Source: Acorus gramineus (Eukaryota > Streptophyta > Magnoliopsida > Acorales > Acoraceae). From it: 64,000 nt of DNA. A program made the translations under genes and the position numbers. The notes beneath the pieces were generated by a model. That model had not been told where the DNA came from, made no database searches, and saw only the letters and a program-made list of their open reading frames with translations. The stretch lies in the NCBI GenBank assembly GCA_030737835.1, contig CM060847.1, positions 2,398,977 through 2,462,976 on the forward strand, in the 5' to 3' direction. Position 1 is the stretch's first letter, and each line of letters opens with the position of its first letter. Shown in pieces: positions 1 to 11,003 of the stretch.

Positions 1-179
1 AGAAATGACAGAAGCAAGATCTACTTTTTTTATAAAAAAAATATCATTTTTCTTTTTCAAGTAAAAAAATTTTGCGATAAAAATTTTAATAAAACAACGA
101 TTTTTAAAAGCTAAGCTTGAAATGCACACAAGATTCTAAGAATCTTAGTGTTTTAACCTTACATCGAAATGCAGCCAAT

Positions 180-1535
180 ATCATAAAATTCATAATGAAC
201 AGGGGTAATGTATCAACTATTCATTAAAAAATCATCATAATTGGTCAATTATATTATTCATGATTAATATTATATGTTTGCTAATTATGTCAGGTTTGTT
301 AAATGTTGGTTTAATCCGTTAAGTAATTCAACTAATTACAAATTTCTTTTGAAAAATTTATTTAGGTTTTTTGTTTGAAAAAATTTATAAATGTATTTAT
401 TTATGTTACATGCATGTTTGGATAAGTGGTACTGCATGAGATATTAGAGCCACACATTATTAGCAATTATGAAAAATATCAATACATAATTATGAAGAAA
501 TCGTACTCATTTGAATAATGATCTAAACACTAATAACTAAAGTTAAACCAATTCGGTAACAAAGTGATATAGACCAATATCAAAAGTGATAGAATAACAT
601 GTATTTTTTTAATGAGATGGAGTTAGGTCCAACGCATGTTGAACAAATGCAATCGTGATTATTCGATTTTATTGAGACATTATAGCTGAGATATTATGTC
701 AGATTTTAAAATTAAAATTAGGATAAATTACATTTCTATCCATTCATTTTTTAGAATTGAATTAAATTTTGTATCTCAAAGTGATAAGATTGGACAGTCA
801 TGATCGTGTTGAACAATCAAATTTTTCAACGTGCGTTGGAGCTAACCTGATCCCTCTTTTGATTGTTCTAAAATCAGTTTAAATCACTCAAATAATCAAA
901 TTGATCAGAATCCTATTGATTTGATCGAAGGATTACTAATTTAGTGACCTAATTCTTGACTTATGTAACCCAAACTACTTGGTAATTAAGGATTAGATCA
1001 CTAAATCAAATAGTTTGGCTGAAGACTGGATCAAGAATTGAGTCACTACATCATACATGACTCCTTTATAAAAAGCCAAAGATTGGGTTGGAACTTGGAA
1101 GGGAATGGCATGAAACATTTCTCAAATAGAGGAAACATTCCACATGTACTTATCATAGACTTTGTTTTATTGCTTGGTACACATATCATATAAAAAACTA
1201 ATATATATATATATATATATAAGCATTCAAAGATGGGGATCAGCTTCTAATATTGACTTAATTGCATGTCAATCCAAACTCCAAAGAGAAAGGTCTATCC
1301 AATATTGAAAGATTGGGTTATCATGAACTATTATCAACAGTAATGTATGGATTGTCTGTTGTACCAGTTCTTCTGAAAAAAAAAAAATCCATAATACGAG
1401 AGACTTCGAGTTGCCATGCTAAGAAGATTAGATAATTAAGCGTCTAGAATTTTAGAATCTCGTATCGTTGTTGCTCTTTGAAAAACCTGAAAGTGTCCTG
1501 ATGAGTCATTCATGATTGAAAGAAAAATGTTCCGA
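180..1535. repeat. Left copy of a direct segmental duplication
   Basis: This stretch is clearly similar, in the same orientation, to 7250-8870. Matching blocks are roughly 180-1345 with 7250-8115 and 1400-1535 with 8745-8870. The right copy lies upstream of the intact LOR gene, so the left copy is probably the distal 5' flank of a lost tandem copy of that gene. No coding sequence is visible here. The right copy carries about 620 bp of extra DNA (8116-8735), including a SINE-like head, that is absent here. Confidence 0.7.
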
Positions 1536-1799
1536 TTGTTGTATCTTGGGACACTATCGTCAGGATCTGTGAGAATCAATGTAGGGTGATTATAATCTTA
1601 AACACATAGAGTCCAACTCTAGATTCAGTCTTCATCATTCATCAAAGCAGAACAGAATAGTCTCCCCAAATCAATAAGCTTTTGTTCTTCTTCACCTTTT
1701 TATTACTATTATAGTGTTATATATGTCAGCTTTTCTTATTATATATATATATTGTTTTATGAACATAATCCTTGTTTTTCCAAAACTTCTCACTCAAAT

Positions 1800-2284
1800 G
1801 TTTTGGCATGGCAGATTCTCTGACAAAAAGTTTCACGTGGCACATACTAAAAGCATACATTTTCATTGAATTTAGATTTGAAAAACATTAATGTAACAAA
1901 CCAATTTGTTTATTTAAATAAACAGGTTGGGTATAATAACTCGTGGGGTGACTATAACCATCCACTTATGTCTTTCAAACCCTTTGAAACTGCTAGGGCA
2001 AGTGCGCGATCGATTGTATAATGCGAGAATGATTGATGGGTTAGATTTGGTGCTGTATATAAATATCTTTAAATGCACATTTTGATCATTATGAATATTA
2101 CAATTGGTGACATTCAAATATGTTATAGTTATAAAATGATCCATGAATTTTCTGTGGGATCAGGAATAAATATACAAAAATAATTTTTTCAGTTTAATAT
2201 TAAAATCAACTAAGAAAAGTCCCTTTAATATAAAAAAAAAATGGTCCATTAAATACGTGTTTCATGTGGGCATGGTAGGGCCGG
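1800..2284 (-). pseudogene. Relic LOR-gene 5' flank, copy 1 (no coding sequence left)
   Basis: Two blocks match the 5' flank of the intact LOR gene. 1800-1870 matches 6305-6390 and contains the G-box context TTTCACGTGGCACATACTAA at 1831-1850. 1960-2280 matches 5690-5890. A truncated SINE (2145-2241) splits the second block, and the intact gene's flank has the matching empty site near 5845. The coding part that should lie at lower coordinates is absent. It is inferred to be a promoter left behind when tandem LOR copies were deleted. Confidence 0.6.
2136..2250 (+). mobile_element. 5'-truncated SINE with target-site duplication
   Basis: The body at 2145-2241 aligns with the 3' part of the SINE at 14727-15033: both begin near TTTTCTGTGGGA, carry a TCCCT(C/T)TAATAT block, and end in an A run. 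It is flanked by ATGATCCAT (2136-2144) and ATGGTCCAT (2242-2250), an 8-of-9 target duplication. The paralogous DNA at about 5840-5850 (GTGGTCCATGG) lacks the insert, so it landed after the local duplication. Both RNA polymerase III boxes are missing. Confidence 0.7.
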
Positions 2285-2750
2285 CTCGATCACTTTATTG
2301 ACTAATGCGCGTATGATTGTTGTTGGGTTAGATTTGGTGCTATAAATATCTTTAGATCCACAGTTTGATCACTGTTGATGTTGCAATATAATTCACAAAT
2401 GTGATAGTAATAAAAATATGTCATTTATTTTAAAAAATTAAAAAAACTAAACTGTGTCTGATCCATAAAAATGGCTTCTGAGGAATGATTGAATTTAACT
2501 ATTTTTTTTTGTTTCATTGGTGTGGATTTAGAATTGAGTGTATTTTTTTTTGTTTTTTTTTTTGTTTTTGTGCTCTGAAAATGTAGTCCCATGATGTTAT
2601 AGTGTTTTGAAGTACAAGGTGATTACGTATCAAATTGAAGGTGACTTCTCACTGAAGTGTTTCGGCATGGGCAGATTCTTTGCTAAAATGTTTCACGTGG
2701 CACGTACTAAAAACATACATTAATTTTCATTGAATTTGGATGCAAAATTC
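2285..2750 (-). pseudogene. Relic LOR-gene 5' flank, copy 2
   Basis: 2285-2430 matches 5700-5850 (shared landmarks GACTAATGCGC and GGTTAGATTT). 2583-2745 matches 6224-6390, including TTTCACGTGGCACGTACTAA at 2691-2710. Together these reproduce the order of the intact gene's proximal and distal promoter, but the place where the start codon should be is filled by copy 1. This is a second promoter without a gene. Confidence 0.6.
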
Positions 2751-3445
2751 TTTTTAGTTGGTTTTATGTTTGATGTTTCAATTTCTAGAACATTAAGGAA
2801 GAATTACAGTAGTTGAGTTTTTCTATAGTCGAATATGATTTGCCCTTATGAATGAAAATACGGATCAACCTTATGTTCATGTATTTTTTACATATTTAGA
2901 ATTTCTATGTATGACATGGTATACTGAGAGTTTTGTTTTTATAAAAAAACAAATGAGTGTATTGTGATGTAGGTATTTTAGATATATGATTTACACCATG
3001 TTTGCAAGTTTGATTGATTGTTAATTAATGACTTTTATATTATAATCAAATTAGCATGTGAATAAATATATAAATGAATACATGATAATATGTACATATT
3101 GTATTTTTTATTATTTTCATGACATGCACAAATTATATTTATTATTTTTAATCACATGCACAAACAACATAAAAACTGATCAAATCAAAAAAGATTTTTC
3201 TCACGTCAATTTCTCTTTGACTCAAATTCTTTCACTATCTTTAATCCTTCGTGCAAAATTATACATAAATACACCCTCAACATAGGTATGTACATTTCCT
3301 ACAAGCAAGAGAGGAAAACATCCATTCAAGGATTTATTGCACTACATAAGCTAAAGGAAGTTATTGGTTAGTTTTTTTCTTTTCTTTTCATATCTCCATA
3401 CATGTACTGATGATGGTTTTCCCTATTTTAATTAGCAGGGGTCTC
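2751..3445. other. Intergenic, downstream of the LOR gene
   Basis: AT-rich sequence with short chance reading frames only. The last part should include the 3' UTR of the minus-strand LOR gene. No gene, RNA or transposon was recognised. Confidence 0.6.
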
Positions 3446-5555
3446 TCATTTCATGACATCAATGATCATAATCATAGCCATGACCATCGCCTGGTCCAAT
3501 CCAGGTTGTAAACGCAGGCTGAAGACATCCTTGCCCAGCATCACCGGTCTCGAACCCCCGCATTTCCTACTAACCTAACCATATATTGCAACCACAAAAA
3601 AGAAATCGAGTTAGGTCCAACAGTCTCAACTTGAAAATATTTACGTGTACCTTCCACTTTTAGGTGTCCCATACAGTTCAATTAGAATAAATGATAACTA
3701 CACAAAAAGTGTATGAGGTTATTTGGATGACCTTCCACTTTTAAGTGTCCCGTACAGTTCAATTTTATATATTTAGAATTGCACCAAGAAAAGAAAATTG
3801 ACTTCATGGAATGTCAAAAGCGTTACGTTACTCATGTGGGATCATCGGTTTCAATTGAAAATTTTATAGGTCAAGTTAAAGCATGGTAATTTTTATAAAT
3901 TAAGGAGAGAGATTTAAATGTCATTGGTGTGGGATTTGAGTGTTGGATTTACAGAATATAGGTTATGAAAAATTAGAAGTTACATTTCAAGTTTTTTTTT
4001 TTTTTTTCTTTGAGAATAAGTTATATCTCAAGTTAATAAGAGTATGTTGTATCTAAGATAAAGAGAGTAGTAAAAAGATAATTATTACAAGAAAACTTAA
4101 AAGTTATAGGTTCAATCTCAAGTTAACAAAGAAAAAATCTTACATCTTTTTGTGTGTAATGGGTCGTCTTGGGTTACCCAGATTACCACAAAATTTGAAT
4201 TATGCATACAAGATTATTATTTTTAAATAACATCAAAAGGGTATTTTCATGAACTATATATTTTGTCACATACATAGCACATTCCTACTTGATCATGAAT
4301 TCAGTCAAATTTGATATCATTAGTATTAAATTGCGCAATCTATTAATCGAACTATACAATCCATAAATTGAGCTGCACAGAAAATGATATTATACATGTG
4401 CAGTTCGATTCATAGATTGTGCAATTCGATATCGATGATACCCAAATCTAACCTGATTCGGACCCTTGATCCCACAAATTTGCTCCTCGGGATATGTACC
4501 CCCACAAGGTTGGTAGTTGCACGGCAAAAAAATAAAAAATTATTTGTTATCTATCACATCAAACAAAGCAGTGAAAAGAAAATTCAATAAGAATGAAAAC
4601 AGCATCCGGACGTTCTCTCCTCCCTTCCCCTCCGGCCGGACCATTTGTAGTCTTTGTTAAGTTATGAAAAGTCAATCATTTTTACAAAAACAATAAAGAT
4701 TAATTAAAATCAAGCCGATATCTGTTACTCTTCAAGAAATCAAATTAAAAGAAGTCCGGTCGAAAACAGATGATTCGGTTTCAAAAAATGCCATATCTTT
4801 CTTCGTAATCAATATTTTTTTCATTTTGATATCTTTCATCACAATAAATAGACTCCAAATATGCAAAAGATTCTAATTAAGCATGTTAACTCTAATAAAC
4901 AAGATTCTCACCTCAGCAACTGGTGACAGACTGATGCTTGCCCTATAAAGCTTCGTCCATTCATGCCGACGTGACCAATACATCTTATAATGTTGATGCT
5001 CACCATCCGTCGCCGCCACAGATATGGTGCAACTCGGATTCCCCAATGCTTTTGTCGCCTTAAACACGGGCGGCGCCGCCCGGCGGCACCCGTTCTTGTC
5101 CCCCTTGTACGCTTCCCAACACTCCAACATGCTCAGCATCTGCAAAAAGGCCCACCACTAACAAATAAGTGATAGTGTCTGGAACCTCTGTGTGACAAAT
5201 ACAGATATCCATGTATGCATGACTTAAATAGTTCAAGTTATATTTTAAATAACATATTTTCTGATTGACTCACACAGATATTCTCTTTTACCTTTTTGCA
5301 CCTTTGAACGGTGAGCAGGACGTGACCGTGCGGGTCCATGAGGAAGGCCTCCTCCCTCCAGTTATGGGCGTAGTTGTCCACCCTGAACACGATCCGTCCG
5401 TCCGAGTCGTCGTACACGGTGTAGCCCCGGCTGTTGAAGAGAAGCGACTTGCGCCACACCGTGAGCTTCGTCGGGGATGGCGAGCAGAGGTGCGGGAAAA
5501 CCCCCCTCGCGACTGCGCGATGGGAGGCCGCATCGCACTCCTCCCCCTGAGTCAT
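3446..5555 (-). CDS. LURP-one-related (LOR) family protein, 3 exons, 206 aa
   Basis: Minus-strand exons: 5292-5555, 4912-5139 and 3446-3574 (stop at 3446-3448). All junctions are GT-AG in phase 0. The protein shows the LOR/DUF567 pattern: LTVWRKSLLF, then IVFRVDNYAHNW, FLMDPHGHVLLTVQRCKK at the end of exon 1, LECWEAYKGD in exon 2, and AEVSRK plus VMLGKDVFSLRLQPGLDQAMVM in exon 3 (in part). In this family the domain forms a tubby-like beta-barrel around a central helix; LURP1 in Arabidopsis acts in basal defence, but most members have no known role. The length is typical. A TATA box lies about 65 nt upstream of the chosen ATG. Intron 2 (1337 bp) holds a foldback MITE. Relic copies of the 5' flank lie on both sides, so the gene is the survivor of a tandem cluster. 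Confidence 0.9.
3650..3765. repeat. Short direct repeat in LOR intron 2
   Basis: The phrase ACCTTCCACTTTTAGGTGTC at about 3651 recurs with small changes at about 3730 (ACCTTCCACTTTTAAGTGTC), each followed by a similar CAGTTCAATT end. The repeat is about 36 bp with a period near 79 bp. It is a local duplication with no visible function. Confidence 0.6.
4290..4480. mobile_element. Foldback MITE in LOR intron 2
   Basis: Two long inverted arms face each other. The left arm reads through ATTGCGCAATCTATTAATCG and the right arm, reverse complemented, through ATTGCACAATCTATGAATCG, with about 55 further alignable bases. Related inverted sequence (GTGCAATTCGATA) occurs in the element at 19906-20176, so this is a family. 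There is no coding capacity. The class cannot be fixed because no clear target duplication was seen. Confidence 0.6.
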
Positions 5556-5620
5556 GTAACAGAAGCCTTTGATTTGATGTTTAAGTTTTAATTAACCTGC
5601 GATTGGGGAAATGATAGCCA

Positions 5621-5628
5621 TATATATA
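5621..5628 (-). promoter_or_regulatory. TATA box of the LOR gene
   Basis: TATATATA on the minus strand lies about 65 nt upstream of the ATG at 5555, which leaves room for a short 5' UTR. This supports the chosen start. Confidence 0.55.
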
Positions 5629-6346
5629 GAGGGAAATGGAGTGAAAGAGCAATACGTCTTTCCCACCCCACTTGAACATGTCAGGGCACTCGTATACGTG
5701 GCTCACTTTATCGACTAATGCGCATATGATTGTCGTTTGGTTAGATTTTGTGTTATAGATATCTTTATATTTCCACACTTTGATCGCTTTGATACCGCAA
5801 ATGGTGGAACATAATGGCATTCAAAATATGTGATGGTTAATAAAGTGGTCCATGGAATATATATGTAGTGTGTTTCATGTGAACCTTCCTTAAAATTTAA
5901 AAGGGGACTTCATGCAGGTTAGAATTGGGCATCCCAAGCCAGTCAGTGTTCAGGGAATCTGGACGTACGTGCACTTCTGGAAGAAACGCAAACTGACTTT
6001 GATTATTGGTTTTTGTTTAATTTATATTCATTTCAATTTATTTAAGGTATGTATTTTATTTTTTTTTATAATATATATGTGTGTGTTTATTTTAAAAAAA
6101 TTTAAATCGTGTACAGTTTACAAAAATATTGTAAAAATGATTAAATATTAACGTTTTGTTCTTGTTTTGTTGTTGAGGGGTCAGAATTGTGTCTCGAATT
6201 TATTTGGTGTGTTTTGAAAACGCAGCGGTCCCATGATGTTAGTCTTTTATATTTGTAAGTCCAAGGTGGATTTTTGCACATGAAAAACAGAACTTGGCTT
6301 GTCACTTTTTAAGTGTGTTCGCATGAGGAGATTTTTTTGCCTAAAG

Positions 6347-6368
6347 TTTCACGTGGCACATACTAAAA
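6347..6368 (-). promoter_or_regulatory. G-box/ABRE-like site in LOR 5' flank
   Basis: TTTCACGTGGCACATACTAA (6347-6366) contains CACGTGGC, the core bound by plant bZIP and bHLH factors. It lies about 800 bp upstream of the LOR start. The same 20 bases, with at most one change, survive at 1831 and 2691 in relic copies whose surroundings have diverged more. Confidence 0.5.
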
Positions 6369-6678
6369 ATAAATATACATTTTCAATAGATTTGAAATGC
6401 ATTGATTTTTTTAATGATTGTGTAAAAAATCAGTCAAATAGATTTAACGGATAAACGAACACATTAGATGGTAATTATTTATATAAAAAAAAGCAAAAAA
6501 AAAAAAAAACACATTAGATGGTAGTTTTTCTTTTTACATAAAACTTGAATCCTCAATTCTAACTTCATTTTTTTGTGGTTAAAAGACTTTGTTTATATAA
6601 ATATAAGTAATTCTATATAAGTTATAGTTAAAGTTAAGGCAGACATATAAATGTCTAAAAATTAAAAAAAAAAAAAAG

Positions 6679-6950
6679 TTTTTTAATTTTCAGTTCCTGT
6701 AAACATACCTATTTGGGAATCGATCCATCGTTTTTTCATATTTTGGTTTTAGTCCCCAGATTTAAAGGATATGTTCATTTTAGTCCTTCTCGGGGACTAA
6801 AAACAAAATCAAATAATTTAGGGATAGATCCCTCCCAGGGACTAAAAAAGAACATATTCTTTAAATCTGGGGACTAAAACCAAAATATGAAGAATTGAGG
6901 AATCGATCACTAAATCATATGGTTTATAGGGATTTAAAAATAAAAATCTC
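6679..6950. mobile_element. Foldback MITE with long inverted arms (copy 1)
   Basis: The left arm includes TTTTAGTCCCCAGATTTAAA and the right arm its near-perfect complement, around a short loop with GGGATAGATCCCTCC. The arms extend outward through TTGGGAATCGATCC and its counterpart GGAATCGATCACTAAA. The transcript would form one long hairpin. A second, more decayed copy is at 29273-29520. Confidence 0.7.
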
Positions 6951-7249
6951 AAAAAAAAAACTCCAAATATCATTCATGAGTTAAATATTTAATCCAAACT
7001 GACAAAATATTTTTATAATATTCTATCTCTATGCATTTGTGTAGTTATTATAGGCTCCGTAAACAATAATAGTGACATAGTAGTCTATATGAAACACTGA
7101 ATTGCCTTTATCTCTTTTTTATATTTCTTTCCATAGTAAATGGGGTGGAAGTTAGGGATAGTTCAATCATTTCCATATCCCCGGTCCCTGTTTCTTTAAG
7201 TTTTTTTTTTAAAAAAAAAAATTAATTACATATAGCCCCATTACTAAAT

Positions 7250-8870
7250 GGGAAAGACATAAAATTCATAATAAATGGTCAATTATTCATTAATAATATT
7301 ATATGTTTAAATTATGTCAATTTTATTAAATGGCTTGTTTTGCTAATTCTTTTATGAAATTTCTCTGGATTTTGTGCTTGTAAAAATGTAGAAATGTATT
7401 TATTTCTGTTACATGCATGTTTGGATATGCAGTACTACAAGAGATCTTCGAACCACACATAATTTATGGAACACCATGCCTATTGATTTTGAATAATGAT
7501 CTTATAACTAAAAGTTAAAACCAATTTGGTACCAAGGTGATGTGGACCAACATCAAAAATGATAAAATAACATGTAATGATCTTTTGATCGTTCTAATTA
7601 AATCAATTCAAGTCACTCAAATATCAAATTGGTCAGGATCCTATATTTGATTTGATTGATGGATTCCTAGGTTAGTGACCTAATTCTTGATTGATTTAAC
7701 CAAACTACTTGGTTGAAGATTTGATCAAGAATTGAGTCACTAAATGATGCATGACTCCTTTATAAAAGGCAAAAGATGGGTTGGAAGTGAAAGTTATAAA
7801 ACATTTTTCAAATAGAGGAAACATTCTACGTGCACTTAGTGGGCGATCTAGGTTCAACTCTTAGGAGAAGATTTAACAAAAATAAATAAATAAATAAATA
7901 AATACCAACAAAAAAAAATAGAGGAAATATTCTACATGCAGTAATCATAGACTTTGTTTTATTGCTTCGTACACACATCATATCAAAAGGCATTCAAAGA
8001 TGGATGAGCTTCTAATATTGAGTTAATTGCATGTCAATCCAAATTCCAAAGAGAAAGGTCCATCCACTCTCATCCAATATTGAAAGATTGGGCTTACAAT
8101 CAACTATGATCAACAGTAGCACCATCACTTGCTGGCCGAGTGGTCGAGCTGCACCTCGTACGTGTGACCATCCCGGGTTCTAATCCCGGTGTCCACCCCT
8201 TGTGGGAGTCCCGCCCTAGTGGGTCTGTTGTGGTTGTCGTTGAATGTGATTTAATAAAATCATATTTTCATATAGTTTTATTTTCTTTGTAATATAACTT
8301 TGAGTTTTGTAAAGAAAGTTTTCAAATAGTCTCACATTGATTAAATGATTTAAATTGAAGTAGTATATAAGGGAGAATATAACACACATGTTATTAATGT
8401 ATATCAAGTACAAGTGCACATGGGTTTACATATGCATCGCATATGTGCGCGCACGTGTATAATTTAAAATGGGATATCGGATCCGCAGAAAATTCATCTT
8501 CTTCTTCCTCCTGGAAAAAGAGTCATTTTTAGAATTTTATTTTGTTGACCATAAGTCTAATAAGGCTTCGTTGAATTCAAAAGTGAGTTTGCAGAGAATC
8601 CCTATAGCAACTTCGTCAAGAAGCTTGAAGTCTAATTTGTTCTTTTTAGTTCCGTTCCCTTTTATTCCAACAGTTGTGAAAAAAAAACATCCACATATGA
8701 GCGGCTTCAATTCGACATTCCATCCCAAGCTTTTGTTTTTAACTTTTTGTGAAGATTAGATAAGTTTCGCTTTCGTCTGGAATTTGAGAATCTCATATCG
8801 TTGTTGCTTTTTGAAAAACCGACCTGAAAGTGTATAATGATTCATGAATGATATTGAAAGGAAAATGTTA
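7250..8870. repeat. Right copy of the segmental duplication, upstream of the LOR gene
   Basis: Direct counterpart of 180-1535, with landmarks GTGACCTAATTCTTGA and CTTCTAATATTGA in both. Two parts are separated by about 620 bp (8116-8735) that the left copy lacks. That insert holds the SINE-like head at 8131. It also holds AGTCTCACATTGATTAAATG followed by TATATAAGGGAGAAT, which resembles an LTR promoter but is too short to classify. Confidence 0.65.
8131..8250 (+). mobile_element. tRNA-derived SINE head (Ser-like)
   Basis: A pol III A-box, CTGGCCGAGTGG (8132-8143), and a B-box, GGTTCTAATCC (8176-8186), are spaced as in tRNA genes. The intervening sequence does not fold into an anticodon arm, and there is no acceptor stem after the B-box, so this is a SINE or tRNA relic, not a tRNA gene. 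The end is approximate. It sits in a block absent from the paralogous segment at about 1345, which fits an insertion. Confidence 0.6.
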
Positions 8871-10359
8871 GGACAAGTCATTAAGATAATTGTCATTTTG
8901 GTAGTGCTAAGACGTTTTGAGTTTCCTTTTAGGCGCTAATATACTCATGCTCATGTAATTGCATTACATACTTCAATATCTTATTATAAAGATTCTATTG
9001 CAAAAAAAAAATACAAAAGATATGCATTAAATTAATAAAATAATGTTTTTTTAACCTTTTAAAGAGTAATGTAATTTGTTAGCTAAAACTTTTATTTCAA
9101 GGAGAAACTGTGTGAGCTAAAAAAAGGGTTGGAAGTAGATTTAACCTTTTTAAAAAAAAAAAATACATATTTATGTAATGAAATACATACCTTAAAAAAT
9201 AAGAAAATATATATATGAGCACTGATATACTCAACCCATTTTTCAATCCGTCTGCTGTCTAGAAATGGTCTCCAATTCACCTATATATATAAATATCACA
9301 ATTTATACTGTGTTATTGCAATGTTAATGTATGAAAATTTTAAAAAGTAGCCGTATGTGTTTCAATAGATGAATTTAAAAAAAAAAACAAAGAAAGAAAA
9401 ATGGTGAGGGTTGCGTATATTCAAATGGATTGATTACATACATTCATGTTGAAGAAAACTGTAAAAGTTGAGTGGGTGCTAGGGAATAGTCTTACATTGG
9501 AAGTTGAAAAAACTTTTTTTTTATTTTATATGTTAACCCACGTATAGAAAGGTGTTAGAAAAAATAAAAGGGGACCGACCACACGTGTAAGCGTAGGTGC
9601 ATTATTCACACTGACCATACGTATGTGAAATTAGCATCAGATAATTTTTTTATTGGATTTCTTATTTTTTGAAATTCGAATTACTGAGTCAATAGTCACT
9701 TCCCCACTTACTATATCTCTTCATAAATTTACAACGTAACAGCCACCTCTTCAAGTGATAACTGAAATTTTAAAAGGATCACTTATCTAATAACAAAATT
9801 TCTGAAAAAATGTAAATGCAACCCCTGAAACTCTATATAAGTTTGTTCCTTGAACACATTTTAATAATTAGTTTTACAGTCTTCTCGTAGTGTTGTAGAC
9901 TCCTTAAATTTAGTTATATCCTGCAAGTGATTTGTTAAAGCGTTGAACGCACTTGGAAACTTCTATCCCTTAACGTGTTGTTCTCTAAATTATATTTTCA
10001 ATACATTCAAACTCTTAATTTTTTTAATTGAATATATATACTTGTTTAATCTAGATTTAAATAGGACTATAAAAAAAATGATTTAAGTGTACCAGGCCCG
10101 TGATGAAATCTGCTCGGGGGGTGGTCCTGCTTATCCTTACCCCTAACAGATTCGTTTCGTATTGATCACTGTATTTAGGGTGCATGAACTGAGGAACTCC
10201 AACCCCTCACCTATTTTTTTGGTCATTGTCATTGTCATCGACGTCTTCATCGCCTGTTTTGTTGTTTGTTTGGATGCTAAAAAATGAAAGCGACAGAGCC
10301 GGTGGAGATGGGGGAAGAGTGAACGTGAACAGTGCCGGCTCTTCAAAGAAATCGGCGAT
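8871..10359. other. Intergenic, no gene recognised
   Basis: AT-rich sequence with homopolymer runs and short open frames without family similarity. I see no splice-consistent coding exons and no inverted-repeat element in this stretch. Confidence 0.6.
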
Positions 10360-11003
10360 GTGGGGGTTAAATTTGAATGACTCGGAACGCAGTCATATTC
10401 AAAAAGAACATATGGGAAATATTCTGGTCATGCGTCCAAGATTGGGACGCAGCATCATCGCGGGGTCCAACATCTATTATGTGGATGTTCAGTTTCAACA
10501 GACTTTTGGGCTGCGATTGGGGCTCAAACGGGGATTCAGATGCCTTGTAGCACCATTGAAGAGCTTTGGGAGGCCGGGAAAGCGCTCAGGAGGGCGGATG
10601 ACAACGGCTTGGCTGCAACAATGATTTCGCAGGCCATCGTCCCGAAGGGAGAAATGGATGATCCGAAAGATTAGAAACGATGTGGTGTTTAATGGTGCAC
10701 TCGTGTATTAAGAAAATTTGTGGGAGATGTTATGAGAATGCACGCGGGATTAGGGACGATATATAGCAAAGGCGGCGGATATACAATTCTGAAACGGGAG
10801 CTTACACATTGAGGGGTGATCGATTGCATGCACCTCCTGCCAGTTAAATACATCTTCTAACCCGGAGGTTGGGTGTCGAGAGCCGTCTCGTATGCCTTTT
10901 CTATCCTTTTTTTTTTATCATTTTTGTGTTTTATTCTCTCTCCTCTCAGATATTGTAATTTGAATTCAATAATGCGTCTACCTTTTATTCAAAAAAAAAA
11001 AAA
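10360..11003 (+). mobile_element. LINE 3' end (reverse transcriptase C-terminus, truncated)
   Basis: From about 10500 one frame reads FWAAIGAQTG, then STIEELWEAG, and after a frame shift WMIRKIRNDVVFNG (about 10650-10700). This is the zinc-binding/C-terminal region of plant L1-type LINE ORF2, where a W..RN..VF motif is usual. Stops and frameshifts break it. An AATTTGAATTCAATAATGCG stretch and an A run (10989-11003) end the element. The 5' limit is not defined. Confidence 0.65.

Noticed and set aside
5265-5591. 108-codon plus-strand frame opposite the LOR exon
   Set aside because: It is a shadow of the minus-strand LOR exon, which has splice sites and family motifs; the plus-strand frame matches nothing.
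8131-8200. Possible tRNA-Ser gene
   Set aside because: A- and B-boxes are present, but no acceptor stem or anticodon arm can be formed, and the 3' part continues as unrelated sequence. It was called a SINE-like head.
8400-8460. Possible Helitron hairpin (CATATGCATCGCATATG)
   Set aside because: No CTRR end follows at the right distance on either strand, and no matching TC start was seen.
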